Shown in pieces: positions 33,110 to 43,435 of a DNA stretch of 64,000 bases. The translations under genes were made by a program, and so were the position numbers. Under the pieces are notes generated by a model. It saw nothing but the letters and a program-made list of their open reading frames with translations, searched no databases and was not told the DNA's origin. The DNA comes from Fragilaria crotonensis (Eukaryota > Bacillariophyta > Fragilariophyceae > Fragilariales > Fragilariaceae). Numbering within the stretch: the first letter of the stretch is position 1; each line of letters begins with the position of its first letter. The stretch is taken from the NCBI GenBank assembly GCA_022925895.1, contig JAKSYS010000223.1, forward strand, positions 19,935-83,934, written 5' to 3'.

Positions 33110-33753
33110 CAAGGGTGGCAAAAACCTAATTTTTATTTTTTCAATTTTAGGTTTAGGTTTAAACCTAGTTAAACCTAGTTAAACCTAAATTCCAAACCTA
33201 ATCTACCGGCCACTGTACCCGATGTACTATACTACAATGTAAAGGTGCACTGGGAAGAGTCTCAAGTCTCACCTCTCGCACAGTCTATCTACCGGTAGCT
33301 GTAACAGTTGCCTGGTACAGCTAATCCATCATTATGCCTTACCCAGCACTACCAATCTGATGGCTTGATCCTCCTCTGCTGCTCATGAGTAGTACACCCT
33401 GCTGTCAGCACCAGATTCCTCAAACATACAATCTTCAAATGCAGCACGGTTGGACTTTATGCAGACCACCTTCTCCACAGTCATCATGGCAACCAAGGCA
33501 TTCCTCAACTTTGCTTGGACCTCATTCTTTTATCTTCCTTGCCGATTGTCATGGCTGCTAGTTCGCTTATGTTACTCGCTCATTCGCTGTAACCAAACCC
33601 GTAAAGACTTAAAGTAACTCGTAACTCATAACCCGTAACCCTAAACCCCTGAGTTAAACCAAAAACCTAAATTATTCGTCTCAAATGAAATCTAGGTTTT
33701 AGGTTCAAACCTAGTTAAACCTAGTTGAGTTAAACCTAGCGTTGCCACCCTTG
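33110..33753. mobile_element. hAT-type MITE with 8 bp target duplication
   Basis: 644 bp flanked by the perfect 8 bp duplication CTGTATAT (33102-33109 and 33754-33761). The terminal inverted repeats are CAAGGGTGGCAA, of the C-A-rich GGTGGCAA type usual for hAT ends. Just inside each end are arrays of AAACCTAGTT / AACTAGGTTT words in both orientations (33147-33205 and 33650-33742). There is no ORF, so it is non-autonomous. The 8 bp duplication plus this terminus makes the hAT assignment strong. Confidence 0.88.
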
Positions 33754-33809
33754 CTGTATATTGATGTCATACCACAGACCCACAGATGGACTCCAAACCC
33801 GATTTCGCG

Positions 33810-33919
33810 TGTCATGCACTAATAGAAGTGACTAGATAGAATACCTTGTCTACCTATTCCCATTGGTGTGAGGTCGACGTGGCATGTCGGATGGTCGGAC
33901 AGACGACTTTATCCTGACC
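33810..33919 (-). repeat. 3' LTR of copia element 2
   Basis: 110 bp; 108 internal bases identical to the 5' LTR by eye. Outer end TGACA, next to the TCGCG target site. Confidence 0.9.
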
Positions 33920-33983
33920 TCCTCTTCGACTGTACTTACCAGTGACATGCCCGGACACTACACCTCCTCTCAAGCCCAGACTC

Positions 33984-35382
33984 TTAAGCCATAAGCTCGC
34001 TGACTAAATCAGTAAAGATATTAGAACCAAGGGCCTTAGTGCAAATGTCCGCGAAGTTCTCCGCTGATCGGCACCAGTGCGCATTGACAATCTTTGCCGC
34101 GATAGCCTCCCTGACGTAATGATAGGAAATAGCGATATGCTTCTTCTTCAACTCGCCTTCTGGGATTTCCGCACTCTGAATAACCCCGAAGTTGTCACCG
34201 AACAAATCCGTAGGTCGCAGAACCGGTACTCCCAGGCATCGTAACATATAGCGAATCGAGATGGCCTCCTCAACCGCAGAACGCATGGAAATAAATTCCG
34301 CACAATACGTGCTAGTCGCAATACATCCCTGGCGTTTACTTTGCCAAATCACGGGAGTACTGCCAACAAACACGATAAGGCCGGAAATGGAACGACGAGT
34401 AACATGGTCATGCGCGTGGTCAGCGTCAAAGAAGACAGAAGTCTCCAACTCAGTTCCGTATGGCGTCGGAAAATCAGACGCCACATCTTCCGCCGCATCT
34501 GGGTAATCGTCGAGAAAGTCTGGATGAAAAGAGTCAGAACGCAAGCCGTCATCCACGAGAAGTGGACGAGAGTCGAGAACAATCCGACGATTGGGATTCT
34601 TCTTTAGATAGCCGAACAGGTGTAACGTCAGTGCCAGGTGATTCTCACGTGGAGCCGCCGAAAACCTGCTGAGCGACGAGACCGCAAAAGCAATGTCAAG
34701 TCGTCCAATGGTGCACGCCCACTGCGCCATACCGATCAGCATTTGGTATTTCCGGATTCCCAACTCCGAAAGCAAAGGGCTGTCGTCAAGCTCAGGGTGG
34801 CAGCTCTCCGGTAATGGGGTACGGTGGGGCCAAAGTATACCATCAATACACAATTCGTCATCAGATTCCACACGACGAATGCACTCTTTCAGATAGGTAG
34901 CACAGCTCAAAACCCACGCGTTCTCCTCTGCCGAAAAGTTATAGTCGTTACCCAGGTAATAGGATGGGGGTCCAATAGCCTTAAGTAAAAACGCCGCAGA
35001 GATATGTGATTTCCATCGTTCAGGATCAGCTGCCACGATTTTAAAATCATCCACATGAGTACAGATATAATCATATCCGTTCTTCTCCTCTCGTTCGCGC
35101 ATCCAAACATCGCGATCATAACGAGTGGCAAAGAAACCAAGGGAGCGTAAAAAATCGGCGAAATGAGCCCGAAAAGCACGACTAGAAGAGCGCAAGCCAT
35201 ATAAAGCTTTCTTGAAAATCATCACTGATCCCTCGCGGTCCTCAAATTCTGGTCCAGCCCTGGAATAGATTTTCTCCAAGCAATCCGCTGTAATGAATGC
35301 GTTACCAATATCACCGCACAGGATTTGTAAGTTTTCTTTGTGTGCGATGAGATCAAGTAGGCGAACACTTATCCCTTTAACA
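33984..35382 (-). pseudogene. pol: Pol of copia element 2, C-terminal part: reverse transcriptase and RNase H
   Basis: The frame is open from the hAT insertion point (35382) to the stop at 33984. It shows RT blocks GDIGNAFITA (35330-35300), KALYGLRSSSRAFRAHFADF and the catalytic HVDDFK, then QMLIGMAQWACTIGRLDIAF, and RNase H (FFDADHAHDHVTRRSISG, STYCAEFISMRSAVEEA, HIAISYHYVREAI and CRSAENFADICTKAL). No internal frameshift is seen here. Joined across the hAT element, VVK before and GISVRLLDL after give an uninterrupted RT, so this half was intact when the hAT arrived. It ends 64 bp before the 3' LTR. Confidence 0.88.
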
Positions 35383-37854
35383 CAGGCCTCCTAAAAAGTG
35401 GCACAATTCTGAAATGTGCCACCAAATGCCACTTTTAATATTGCCCAGATGCCACTTTTAACGTTTTTATTTGTGAAAAAAGCACCTGATTTCCAGGTCA
35501 TTGCGAGTGTGTTTACTATTTACTAGATTACTTCTAGCTAGTATTGTGCTGCAACCATGTCCGCAAAGCGTACGACGCCGTTTCAGCCTTCTCACTGCTT
35601 CGAATATGGACTTGCAATCACAGGGCGCGATTTGAAGAATGCTGTATCCTGTGTGCAGTGCGAATTCTGCGTCTACGATGGTCGCAGTGGTGACGACGTC
35701 GGTCGTAAGCGTGTGCGAACAAACAGTACCCAACTGTTTACTCCTCCATATCGCCCTGAACTCTATCGAAAGCACTTAGAAACACAACATGCAGATCAGT
35801 GGCTTCACTACCAGAGCATGTCAATTTCTTCAAAGAAGGTATACTTTGATTCCAAGAAGAAAGGGGCTTCTAGTATTGTCAACTTCGCTTGCAAGGTAAC
35901 TGATGCACTGGAGATAACGATTGCAAGGAACATTGTTGATGAACTAATTGCAACCCTGTACTTCCATCCTGATGATGATGCTGCTGATGGAGATGATGCA
36001 CCCATTTCAAAGGCAAATGCAATGAAGTTGTTCAAATTGAACGAAAATCACGACGACAGCGCCAGTGGCGCAACGTATTCAGTAACTATCAAAAATACTG
36101 TGCGCTTCTGGTTGGCAATTGACCACACATCGGCTGGTCTTTCATTTCGACAGACTGCTGCGGTGATGGAGCACCATCGAATCCGAACCAAGAATCCAAA
36201 GTTGATAGGATTGAATGATCACATGGTGTCACAGTTTGTCCGAGTCCTCGTCGGAGCAAATCTGCAGACTCTTTCTCGCATCCTCTCCAAGCCTCAAGTG
36301 TTTGCCTTCTCGATTGCCGGAGATGGCTCAACGCATTTTGAGTCCTCATTCTTTGACATTCGTATCCGTCTAGGCGTTGATGGTGTCCTTCACAACCTGC
36401 ATCTTGTGATTGTCCCATTCTTTGGGCGACATACAGCTGTCAACATCTTGGAGTTGGTCGTCAAAATACTCGATGTCCTGTTCCCCTCGTGGCGTGACAA
36501 ATTGATTTCGGTCAGTAGTGATGGTGAAAACACCATGACTGGTCGCAAAGGTGGTTTTGTGACCCTGCTTGAGAAGGAGGCTACTAATAAGATCCTTCGA
36601 GTGTGGTGTGCTCCGCATCAAATGGACATCGTGGTCAAGAAGGTCACGAAGGCAATGATGAATGGTCTTTTTATAAAACTGCACATGCTTTCTCTGTACA
36701 CCTTCGTGCTCAGCAGAACCTGATAGCGGCCATGAATGGAAAAAAGTGTCCGAAAGATACGACTCGGTGGGTGGCTTTTGGGACAATGCTGAAATGGTTT
36801 CTTTTTAACCGTCGGTGGTTGTTGGAGTACATAGATGAGAAGCAACCAATCCAGGCACCAATCCCAGCGTGGTGGGTCCTTTGTGCTGCAGCTGCCCCAT
36901 TGTTCGAGTCGATGCAGGTAACATTTGCTATACTGCAATCCAAGCAGCTGGTTTTGTCGCAGCAGGCAGTGGAGATTGAAGCTCTGACTAGTCGGATCTG
37001 CGTGGGAATTGGCATCGGCCATGAAAATGATGGCAACACTGACTATATGTTCTTAGAAGACAATGCATATATCAAGATTGGCGAATGGTGGATAACATTT
37101 GACGCCATCAAGGGACACATCAATGATCAAGGTTCATGGGCTCGTGATGCATTTGCTGCCTTATCAGCTGAAGATAAAGATGCAACGATTCGCAATAGTG
37201 CCACTTTCTCTATCGACCTGGTTGATGGATTGAATCAGGTCTGTGCTGAGCGTGATTCCAACAATGAGGCCCGTGCAGAGGGTTCACCGCCAGTATTTCC
37301 AATCCAATTGGCAACAATTCGTCCGAGGGATTTCATCAGTACAGTTTTAGATCCCCATCGTGATCATCTGAAAAAATTCTGGTCACCTGCTGATGAGATT
37401 GAGAATGTTGAGCGCGATCACCACTCCTTGTACAAGGATTATAACAATGGAATTGATACTAGGGTGAAGAATGTTATCGATCAACACGATCACAAGACCA
37501 TGTTCAATGATGCATGGGACTCAATCAAGGGGCGTTACCATTGTCTCCGATGCTTTTCTTCAGGTCTAGCAACCTCATTTGCCAATACAACCTCAGTGGA
37601 GTCTGATTTCTCTATTTTAAAGTGGTCAAAGGATTCACATCGGCGATCATTGACTAACCTAGCACTTGAGGGCATCTTTGCAAGCAAGGATTATGCTGAA
37701 CTAAGCCGTATATAAGCACCTTCTACTGACCTTCTACGCCGTCAATCGTACCATGATACTAGGTGCCACCTAATGCCACTTTTAGTGGTAGAAATATGCC
37801 ACTTTTAGCTTAAAAGTGGCATCGGGTGGCATATGCCACTTTTTAGGAGGCCTG
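35383..37854 (+). mobile_element. hAT DNA transposon nested in copia element 2
   Basis: 2472 bp with 21 bp perfect terminal inverted repeats beginning CAGGCCTCCTAAAA, and the 8 bp target duplication CTTTAACA (35375-35382 and 37855-37862). It lies in the opposite orientation to the host retroelement. Both ends contain clustered TGCCACTTTTA words (about 35425, 35452, 37775, 37795, 37812 and 37835), probable transposase binding sites. One transposase gene fills the interior. Confidence 0.93.
35557..37715 (+). pseudogene. hAT transposase, one frameshift
   Basis: ORF 35557-36723 continues in another frame as 36603-37715; the switch is near 36665, where one extra T after AATGGT would give NGSFYKTAHAF. 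The N-terminus has a possible BED-type zinc site (CVQCEFC ... YRKHLETQH). Two acidic catalytic candidates are IAGDGSTHFE and VSSDGENTMTGRKGG, followed by WCAPHQMD, the usual C-P-H block. The C-terminus shows the hAT dimerisation signature (TTSVESDFSILKWSKDSHRR, then LTNLALEGI). The intact length would be about 700 residues, normal for hAT. With the shift it is presumably inactive. Confidence 0.85.
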
Positions 37855-37862
37855 CTTTAACA

Positions 37863-40606
37863 ACAGTGGACCGAGAACTGATACCCATCGGATCAACCAA
37901 GTGTCCACCAGCAACCAGTCGAGCCTTGCGGCGACCATCCTGCTTAACTTCGAATATCATCGAAAGCTTTGTCCACTGGTACTCCGAGCTGGGCTTGTAA
38001 TCCGGAGCATGAAAGGAAAAACAGTCGAGAGCCAAAAGAGATTGAATCTCTTTTCGAATTGCATCCGCCCAAAACGTGTTTCCGGCCTCAGCGTCAAGTT
38101 CAAGAGCGTGAGCAACACTCCGAGGAATCGCCACGCCGTACTTCACTTCCAAGGGCCGGCTAATTCGTCCTGGCTTCTTCCGTTTCCGCACACCGCCGGA
38201 CTTAGTTACCTCGCGAATAGCGCGTCGAATAATTCGAGTGCAACCATCCGAAAGTTTTTCGTTAACCTGTATACTCGCGTCAACCGTTGTGCGAGCGAAC
38301 GCATCGGAACGTAGAAGACGACGAAGTATCTTGGAATACTGACGGTTGTACTGGCGTGCCCATCGCGTATAGCGACCGCCAGTGTACTTCCCGTCAGCAC
38401 ACCCAAGTTTGTTCGAAATAATATACGCCGCCGTTTCAAGTGGAAAGTCACGCTTCACAATCGAAAACGGAAGCCAAGAATGCTCGTCAGTTTTCCAAGT
38501 CACTTGAAACGTCAATACGCCACTCTTCCACTCGTGACCAGAAATCCTGTCGAACAAGACGTCATCACTGGACTCGTCAGCAACACGAGACATCTGATGT
38601 ACGAGTTCGTCGAGGACTTGAGGTTCAATCTCCTCGTCCTGCGTGACTTGTGGGATGTCAGTCGCCGAAACCGGATCATCAATGTGAGCACCCAACGGAC
38701 CGTCGTCCGTGGAGTCCGCAGTGGCAAAAGCGGCGGGTTCTGGTGACGAGTTGACACCAACGCAAGGAGTCTCGTTCGAAACGTTAGACAGAAGAATTTC
38801 ACGGTCCGGGGAAAGAGTGGGATCAACATGTGCAAGCCGAAGAACTGACATCTCCTCTGAATCAAGCCGCCGTTGCTGAGAAAGGCAAGCGGGTTGGTCG
38901 GAGGAGCGTGAAGATGGGGAATCATGTATGCTGGACGTACGTGGTCGCTTTGTGGGCGGACCATAGACCTCGAAGATGCCGTCGTCCAACTCGTCCCTCA
39001 CCTCGGCACCGTGAAGATCTGGCGGAACCAAAAGGGACTGTAAATCACTAGACGTGCCAGCAATTATGTCCGTCAGCTGGTCGTCACCATCCGAAACCAC
39101 ATCCAAGTTCGGATCGTTCAACGGAGTAACACCATCAGACCGATAAAAGGTCAATGGTGGCGGTAGCGACATGTCGTCGACTACCGGCGACTCCTCTCGT
39201 GGGTAACGCTTCCGTATAACGGAACGAGCGAGTACTTGCGGAGCTGAGTCGTCGTCGCCCTCAGGCTGAGTCAAAACCAGGAAACAAAAAGCATCGCCAA
39301 TATTTTGTGCAACACCAAGAAATCTACCTTTCATCATTTTTGTTCTAGGAAATGACTGTCGCGGGTGGTAATACCACACCGGCTGCCAGAAGGTAAATCG
39401 GAACATACTAATATCCGGACGTTCTCCCCAATGCATCTCGTGTGGAGTGGACCAATCGAGGCTTCGTCGGGCCAAAACCGTACGTAAAAGGCACACATAC
39501 TCCAGCGCGAAACACCAATATTGTGGAGGACATCGCGTGATCGTTAGCAGATGAGTCGTCGCGGCTTTTAAAGCACCGCCGCGCCGCTCAGCGAGGTTTT
39601 CGTTCGGGTGATGTGCCTCAGTGAACTCAGATCGAACGCAGATAGACGATAAATAATCCACCCAACGTTTGCCCTTAAACTCCGGGGCATTATCCGACTT
39701 GATCACCGTCGGTGCACCGCATTCAGCGATCATCCGAGGTAAAGTCGTCGGACTCTGAGAACGCCGACGCATCAGATAAGCAACGTCCAGACCCGTACGC
39801 CGAAAACAAAAGAGGTTCCAGCACGTATAACCTCGCGCCGATGGAAGAGAGGAGAAGAAGGTGTCGACGTAACAAATATCGTGGACACGGCGTACTTTCA
39901 ATTCCGGGAGCCGAGTCTGAAAATGGTCACGCATGATCTCCCTCGTCTCTGCCTCAACCGTCGGCACCAATTGTGTCGTTGCCGTGAGCGTTTTCAAAAC
40001 AACGTGATCGGGAGCGAATCCCAAACACTTTTTCCATTCAATCAGATCGGGCGAAGAGACGGGACGCCGTCGCGAATGGAGTCGCGCCAAAGGCTCGTAT
40101 GGCGTGGAGCCATCCGTCAAGGTAACCCTCGGCAACGTCCGCTCCTCTGCATCTGTAATCCGTTGAACTTCGTAAAAGCACTTCGTACCATCAAAAAAGA
40201 ATGGAAGGCGAAACGCCCCGAAACGAGCCGTCTGCAAACCAGGATTTCCATTGACGTCGCGCTCACATCGGGCGCGATCGTCAATACCATTCCGCTGGTC
40301 ACGCAGAGACTGGTGTACAGAAAGAAGTGATTCCTTCTGTGCGGGGTTCGAATCAAGTAACGCCTCATGTGCGTAAGCCGCATAAGCCGTACCGTCTTCA
40401 CATACGAGTTTGGCGACAGCAGAAACGACAGGAAATACCTCACCAACGTTACGTCCTGCAAAGGCACCTGTCATCATCACTTCGCGGCCCGTACGTCGAA
40501 TCACTTTCCAAACCGACGTCAACAGCGTTTGATCGTTTCCGGTATCAGAAACGAGAATCTGTTGCGACGCGTCTGCCGACGAAATGTATTCGTCCACACG
40601 AGTCAC
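37863..40606 (-). CDS. pol: Pol of copia element 2, N-terminal part: protease, integrase, chromodomain-like segment, RT start
   Basis: From about 40606 the frame reads an aspartic protease (ILVSDTGNDQTLL, D21 of the open frame). The integrase follows with ICYVDTFFS, VIKSDNAPEFKG and HHPNENLAERRGG giving D-D-E. Then come a long variable acidic linker and a segment SGHEWKSGVLTFQVTWK ... HSWLPFSIV that matches the aromatic-strand pattern of a chromodomain (about residues 690-735). RT begins with TFWADAIRKEIQSLL and VKQDGRRKARLVAGGHLVD and is cut at VVK by the hAT element; the last 19 codons (to 37805) are hAT sequence. The start codon is not fixed. This frame differs from Gag's, and expression as Gag-Pol would need a shift. 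Confidence 0.85.
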
Positions 40607-40662
40607 GCGACGCAGAACGCGAGTCGCAGGCTCCTCGACCGATAGTCAAGCGCTGCGTTCGG

Positions 40663-42180
40663 TTACGACACGACGACTCTTCTGGAGGCGAATACGCTTG
40701 CGTGGTGGTTCCTCCGATTGGCCATCACTGCCTGGAGATCCATCGCAAGCAATGTCACCACCGGTTGCACTTGAGGGAGTCGATTGGTCGCTGCCAGTTT
40801 TTGAAGTACGGCGCGACTTCGACTTGGCTTCTTCTTGCCACTAGACGCCGTCCCTTGGGATACGGACTCGACAACAGTCATAAAATTTTCACTCAACTGC
40901 ATCTGTGTCTTGCCTTTGTGTGCTTCGGTGCGCCAATCGAGAAGAAGTTTAAAAAGTAGAACCCCGAACGCATGTTTCCATGTGTCAGGGTACTTCGGAA
41001 TCACCCATTTCCGGAATGTGGCGTAGTTAATTCCACCGGATTGTTTAGTAGAACCAGTGCCAACATTGGACTGGGTTGTCCGACGTGAGTACCGAGTGGA
41101 ACCCACACCGTCGCCCCCTAAGTGAGACGCAGCGTGGTCCTTCATCATAAGCGAGGTTTCACGCTCACGGAGCTCCGTAAGGATAGTGTCAATCGTACTG
41201 TCGGGTTTAGATACAATCGAGTCGCGTACGACTTCAAAATCATCGTCCTGTATCGCGACCAAGAGTAAAGCCCGAAGTGTATCATTGTCATCGGCTATCC
41301 TCGCGTTGTTCTTACGTAAACGTTGGAGACACTCGCGGTACTCGGAGATGAATTTTGTCGCAGTGTTGTCGGGGTCCAACCGGATATTGATCAAACGACG
41401 AATATCGAAGAGGACGACATTCGCTCTGTTCAATGCCGTATCATAGTAGGATTCCAACGCCAACCACAACGTAGTAGGGTCCAAACGCGTATCGTCCAAC
41501 ATACCCTGGGCAATAGACTGGGCCTGTCCACCGTGCACTGCACCGCGGAGAGCGTAGAAGACACTCTCAGCGACTTCAGGATGCTTGGTGGACACGTCCG
41601 GATCTGTCAGAAGACGTCCGAAGCCCGCCGTACCCAGGACATTCACCGTCGCCTCCTTCCACGCAAAGTAGTCCTCATCCAGACCCGAGAATTTCTCAAG
41701 AGTCGGCACGGCTTTCTTGTCGAAAACCTGGACGGCCCTGCGCGTCGGAGAATTCGTGGGTGTCGTGTACGAACGACGTTTAGCCGCAGTAACCCGCGCG
41801 ACAATGTCGTTCATCGTGGAGTCGGGGGTCAAGGTTCCGAACTGGGCGTAATCGATGATATACCCCAATTTCTTAACGATGACCGGAGCGTTGAGCTCCG
41901 TCGGAACCCCGTTGGCACTAGCCAACGCCGTAGCGACATCCGCGGAGGAGAACACCATCAAATCCTCCCAAGTATGAACCTGCCAATGCTCCGTAAACAA
42001 GTGTCCAATCCCAGCCTTCAACGTCGGACGAATCTCGTTATCCGTGGCCAAGACGTTCACGATCAAATCGAGAATGTCCGGCGCAAATCGGACCAAACGA
42101 GTCGCTTTTTCACCGACGGAAGCATCAGGGGTAACACTAGCCAAGCCAGGGGCGGTAGTAGGGGTAGATGGGTCGGACAT
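40663..42180 (-). CDS. gag: Gag of copia element 2, C-terminus apparently frameshifted
   Basis: The ATG at 42180 (MSDPSTPTTAPG) is preferred over the one at 42228, which lies at the LTR boundary. The protein has a helical capsid-like core: TLEKFSGLDEDYFAWKEATV, then LALESYYDTALNRANVVLFD, LRLR-type helices and FISEYRECLQRLRKNNARI, typical of copia Gag. Near 40815-40830 the frame loses sense after KKKPSRS. A frame one base away continues SRRTSKTGSDQSTPSSATGG and a basic PPRKRIRLQKSRR to a stop near 40655. I therefore suspect a one-base indel in the last 60 residues. No zinc knuckle is seen. Confidence 0.8.
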   Translation of the reverse strand: MSDPSTPTTAPGLASVTPDASVGEKATRLVRFAPDILDLIVNVLATDNEIRPTLKAGIGHLFTEHWQVHTWEDLMVFSSADVATALASANGVPTELNAPVIVKKLGYIIDYAQFGTLTPDSTMNDIVARVTAAKRRSYTTPTNSPTRRAVQVFDKKAVPTLEKFSGLDEDYFAWKEATVNVLGTAGFGRLLTDPDVSTKHPEVAESVFYALRGAVHGGQAQSIAQGMLDDTRLDPTTLWLALESYYDTALNRANVVLFDIRRLINIRLDPDNTATKFISEYRECLQRLRKNNARIADDNDTLRALLLVAIQDDDFEVVRDSIVSKPDSTIDTILTELRERETSLMMKDHAASHLGGDGVGSTRYSRRTTQSNVGTGSTKQSGGINYATFRKWVIPKYPDTWKHAFGVLLFKLLLDWRTEAHKGKTQMQLSENFMTVVESVSQGTASSGKKKPSRSRAVLQKLAATNRLPQVQPVVTLLAMDLQAVMANRRNHHASVFASRRVVVS

Positions 42181-42222
42181 GGTCAACGTAGTTAGACTAA
42201 AGCAATAACAAGAACTGTTAAT

Positions 42223-42332
42223 CGTCATGCACTAATAGAAGTGACTAGATAGAATACCTTGTCTACCTATTCCCATTGGTGTGAGGTCGACGTGGCATGT
42301 CGGATGGTCGGACAGACGACTTTATCCTGACA
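42223..42332 (-). repeat. 5' LTR of copia element 2
   Basis: 110 bp, starting TGTCAGGATAAAG on the minus strand. It is flanked outside by the target duplicate (42333-42337) and inside by ATTAACAGTTCTTG, where the primer-binding site should lie; I could not match it to a tRNA. Confidence 0.9.
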
Positions 42333-42517
42333 TCGCGAATGCCGTGGTAAGAAATGACGAAAGTTTCCTGAGGAACTTTTTTATCTGTCATGACTCATGC
42401 CCAGAAAGAATTGTTCATGCGTTCTGAGAGGATTGGAGAGTGGCACGATCGAACGACACGAAACGTGCACAGGAACAAACGCACGCACAGACATAAAATA
42501 TAGGCGAACAGAACAAC

Positions 42518-43209
42518 ATGGACTTGGATGCGAGAATCGACAAGGCACGAGATGATCTCAAGCGCACTCAGTGTCATAGGAAGCTTGAACAGACGAATCA
42601 TGTGAATGTCGTCAACGTGTATCAAAAGCGCATTCATTTACTTGAGAAGAAACTGGCTCAAGCGTTTCGCAACCCTCGAGTTCATGTTTACATTGATGAA
42701 ATTCGTAGTGACAACGAACAAACCCGTACGTCGCACAGCGACAGGCAATCATGTGTTCGATATTACACCAACTTCAAATTATATCTGGACAAATTGCACT
42801 TATGGAGACACAACACGAAGAGAATTATGAGATCATGATGCAGTCAGTGCACGACATTGACAATGATTGGGCAACTCGAACCAACAAGCTTTCACAAGAA
42901 ATCGCAAACGCCACCGAAGAGGTTAGTCAGCTGGAATCCTTGCTGACTGAGAACAAGAATAACGCAAGCAAAGCAGGCAGTATGGCAGATAATGATGAAT
43001 CCGACGTTGACTGTACAGGCACTCACTGCGAAACACAGGACTTTGGAGAGATGGTACCGCTTCAAAGCGGAGAGGGCAGAATTCCCGAGAAAAAGGAAGA
43101 ATGGATGGCACAACTTCAACGATCACTTCCTGATCTCTCCTCCTTATTCGATCTGAGACTGCGACCAAAGGACAGCCAACTACAAAAATTCATGGCAGAG
43201 AGCGCGTAA
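42518..43209 (+). CDS. Coiled-coil protein, probably two exons
   Basis: ATG 42518 opens a charged helical protein (DARIDKARDDLKRTQCHRK ... YQKRIHLLEKKLAQAFRNP). The frame of ATG 42751 continues the same character (LQIISGQIALMETQHEENYE, then KLSQEIANATEEVSQLESLL). A GT-AG intron 42680-42738 (59 bp), or ending at 42744 (65 bp), joins the two frames in phase and keeps the coiled coil unbroken, for about 210 residues in total. The C-terminus is acidic, then PDLSSLFDLRLRP. No catalytic domain is seen. It may be a structural or cytoskeletal adaptor (inference). The start is 185 bp from the retrotransposon end, so its promoter region is short or overlaps the insertion. Confidence 0.55.
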
Positions 43210-43435
43210 CGCAATCGTAGATATGTAATGCGCCGTACATAGAAACTACACTGTAACTTTATCAAAAATGTTATAAACAACGCAAATCGTGACGCTGAAA
43301 CGTTGGGTATTCATCGAAGGACATCATGCTCACTTTTCAACAATGCGCTGGGGACAAACTCCATGGACGGTAGAGGCAGTCGTGAAATGGCAGGAAAGGC
43401 AAAATAAGGTCCCGCATTTGCAAATTGCAGTCTCA

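Larger units (their letters stand above)
33810..42332 (-). mobile_element. Ty1/copia LTR retrotransposon 2, minus strand, with nested hAT transposon
   Basis: 8523 bp. Short LTRs of 110 bp (33810-33919 and 42223-42332) agree except at the innermost base of each copy. The 5 bp target duplication is TCGCG on the plus strand at 33805-33809 and 42333-42337. Minus-strand order is Gag, protease, integrase, chromodomain-like segment, RT, RNase H. A polypurine tract GAAGAGGAGG precedes the 3' LTR. A 2472 bp hAT transposon (35383-37854) cuts the RT; without it the element is about 6.04 kb, close to the size of element 1. Sequence divergence from element 1 is large, so it is a different lineage. Confidence 0.92.

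Noticed and set aside
33147-33742. AAACCTA arrays as interstitial telomere repeats
   Set aside because: The unit lacks the third G of TTTAGGG, occurs in both orientations, and lies inside an element with perfect hAT termini.
40330-40370. A GGTTCGAATC word as part of a tRNA gene
   Set aside because: No acceptor-stem or anticodon arm could be paired around it, and it is inside pol of element 2.
41323-42195. A 290-residue plus-strand ORF over the gag of copia element 2
   Set aside because: It is antisense to gag and has no domain; codon pattern follows from the gag frame.
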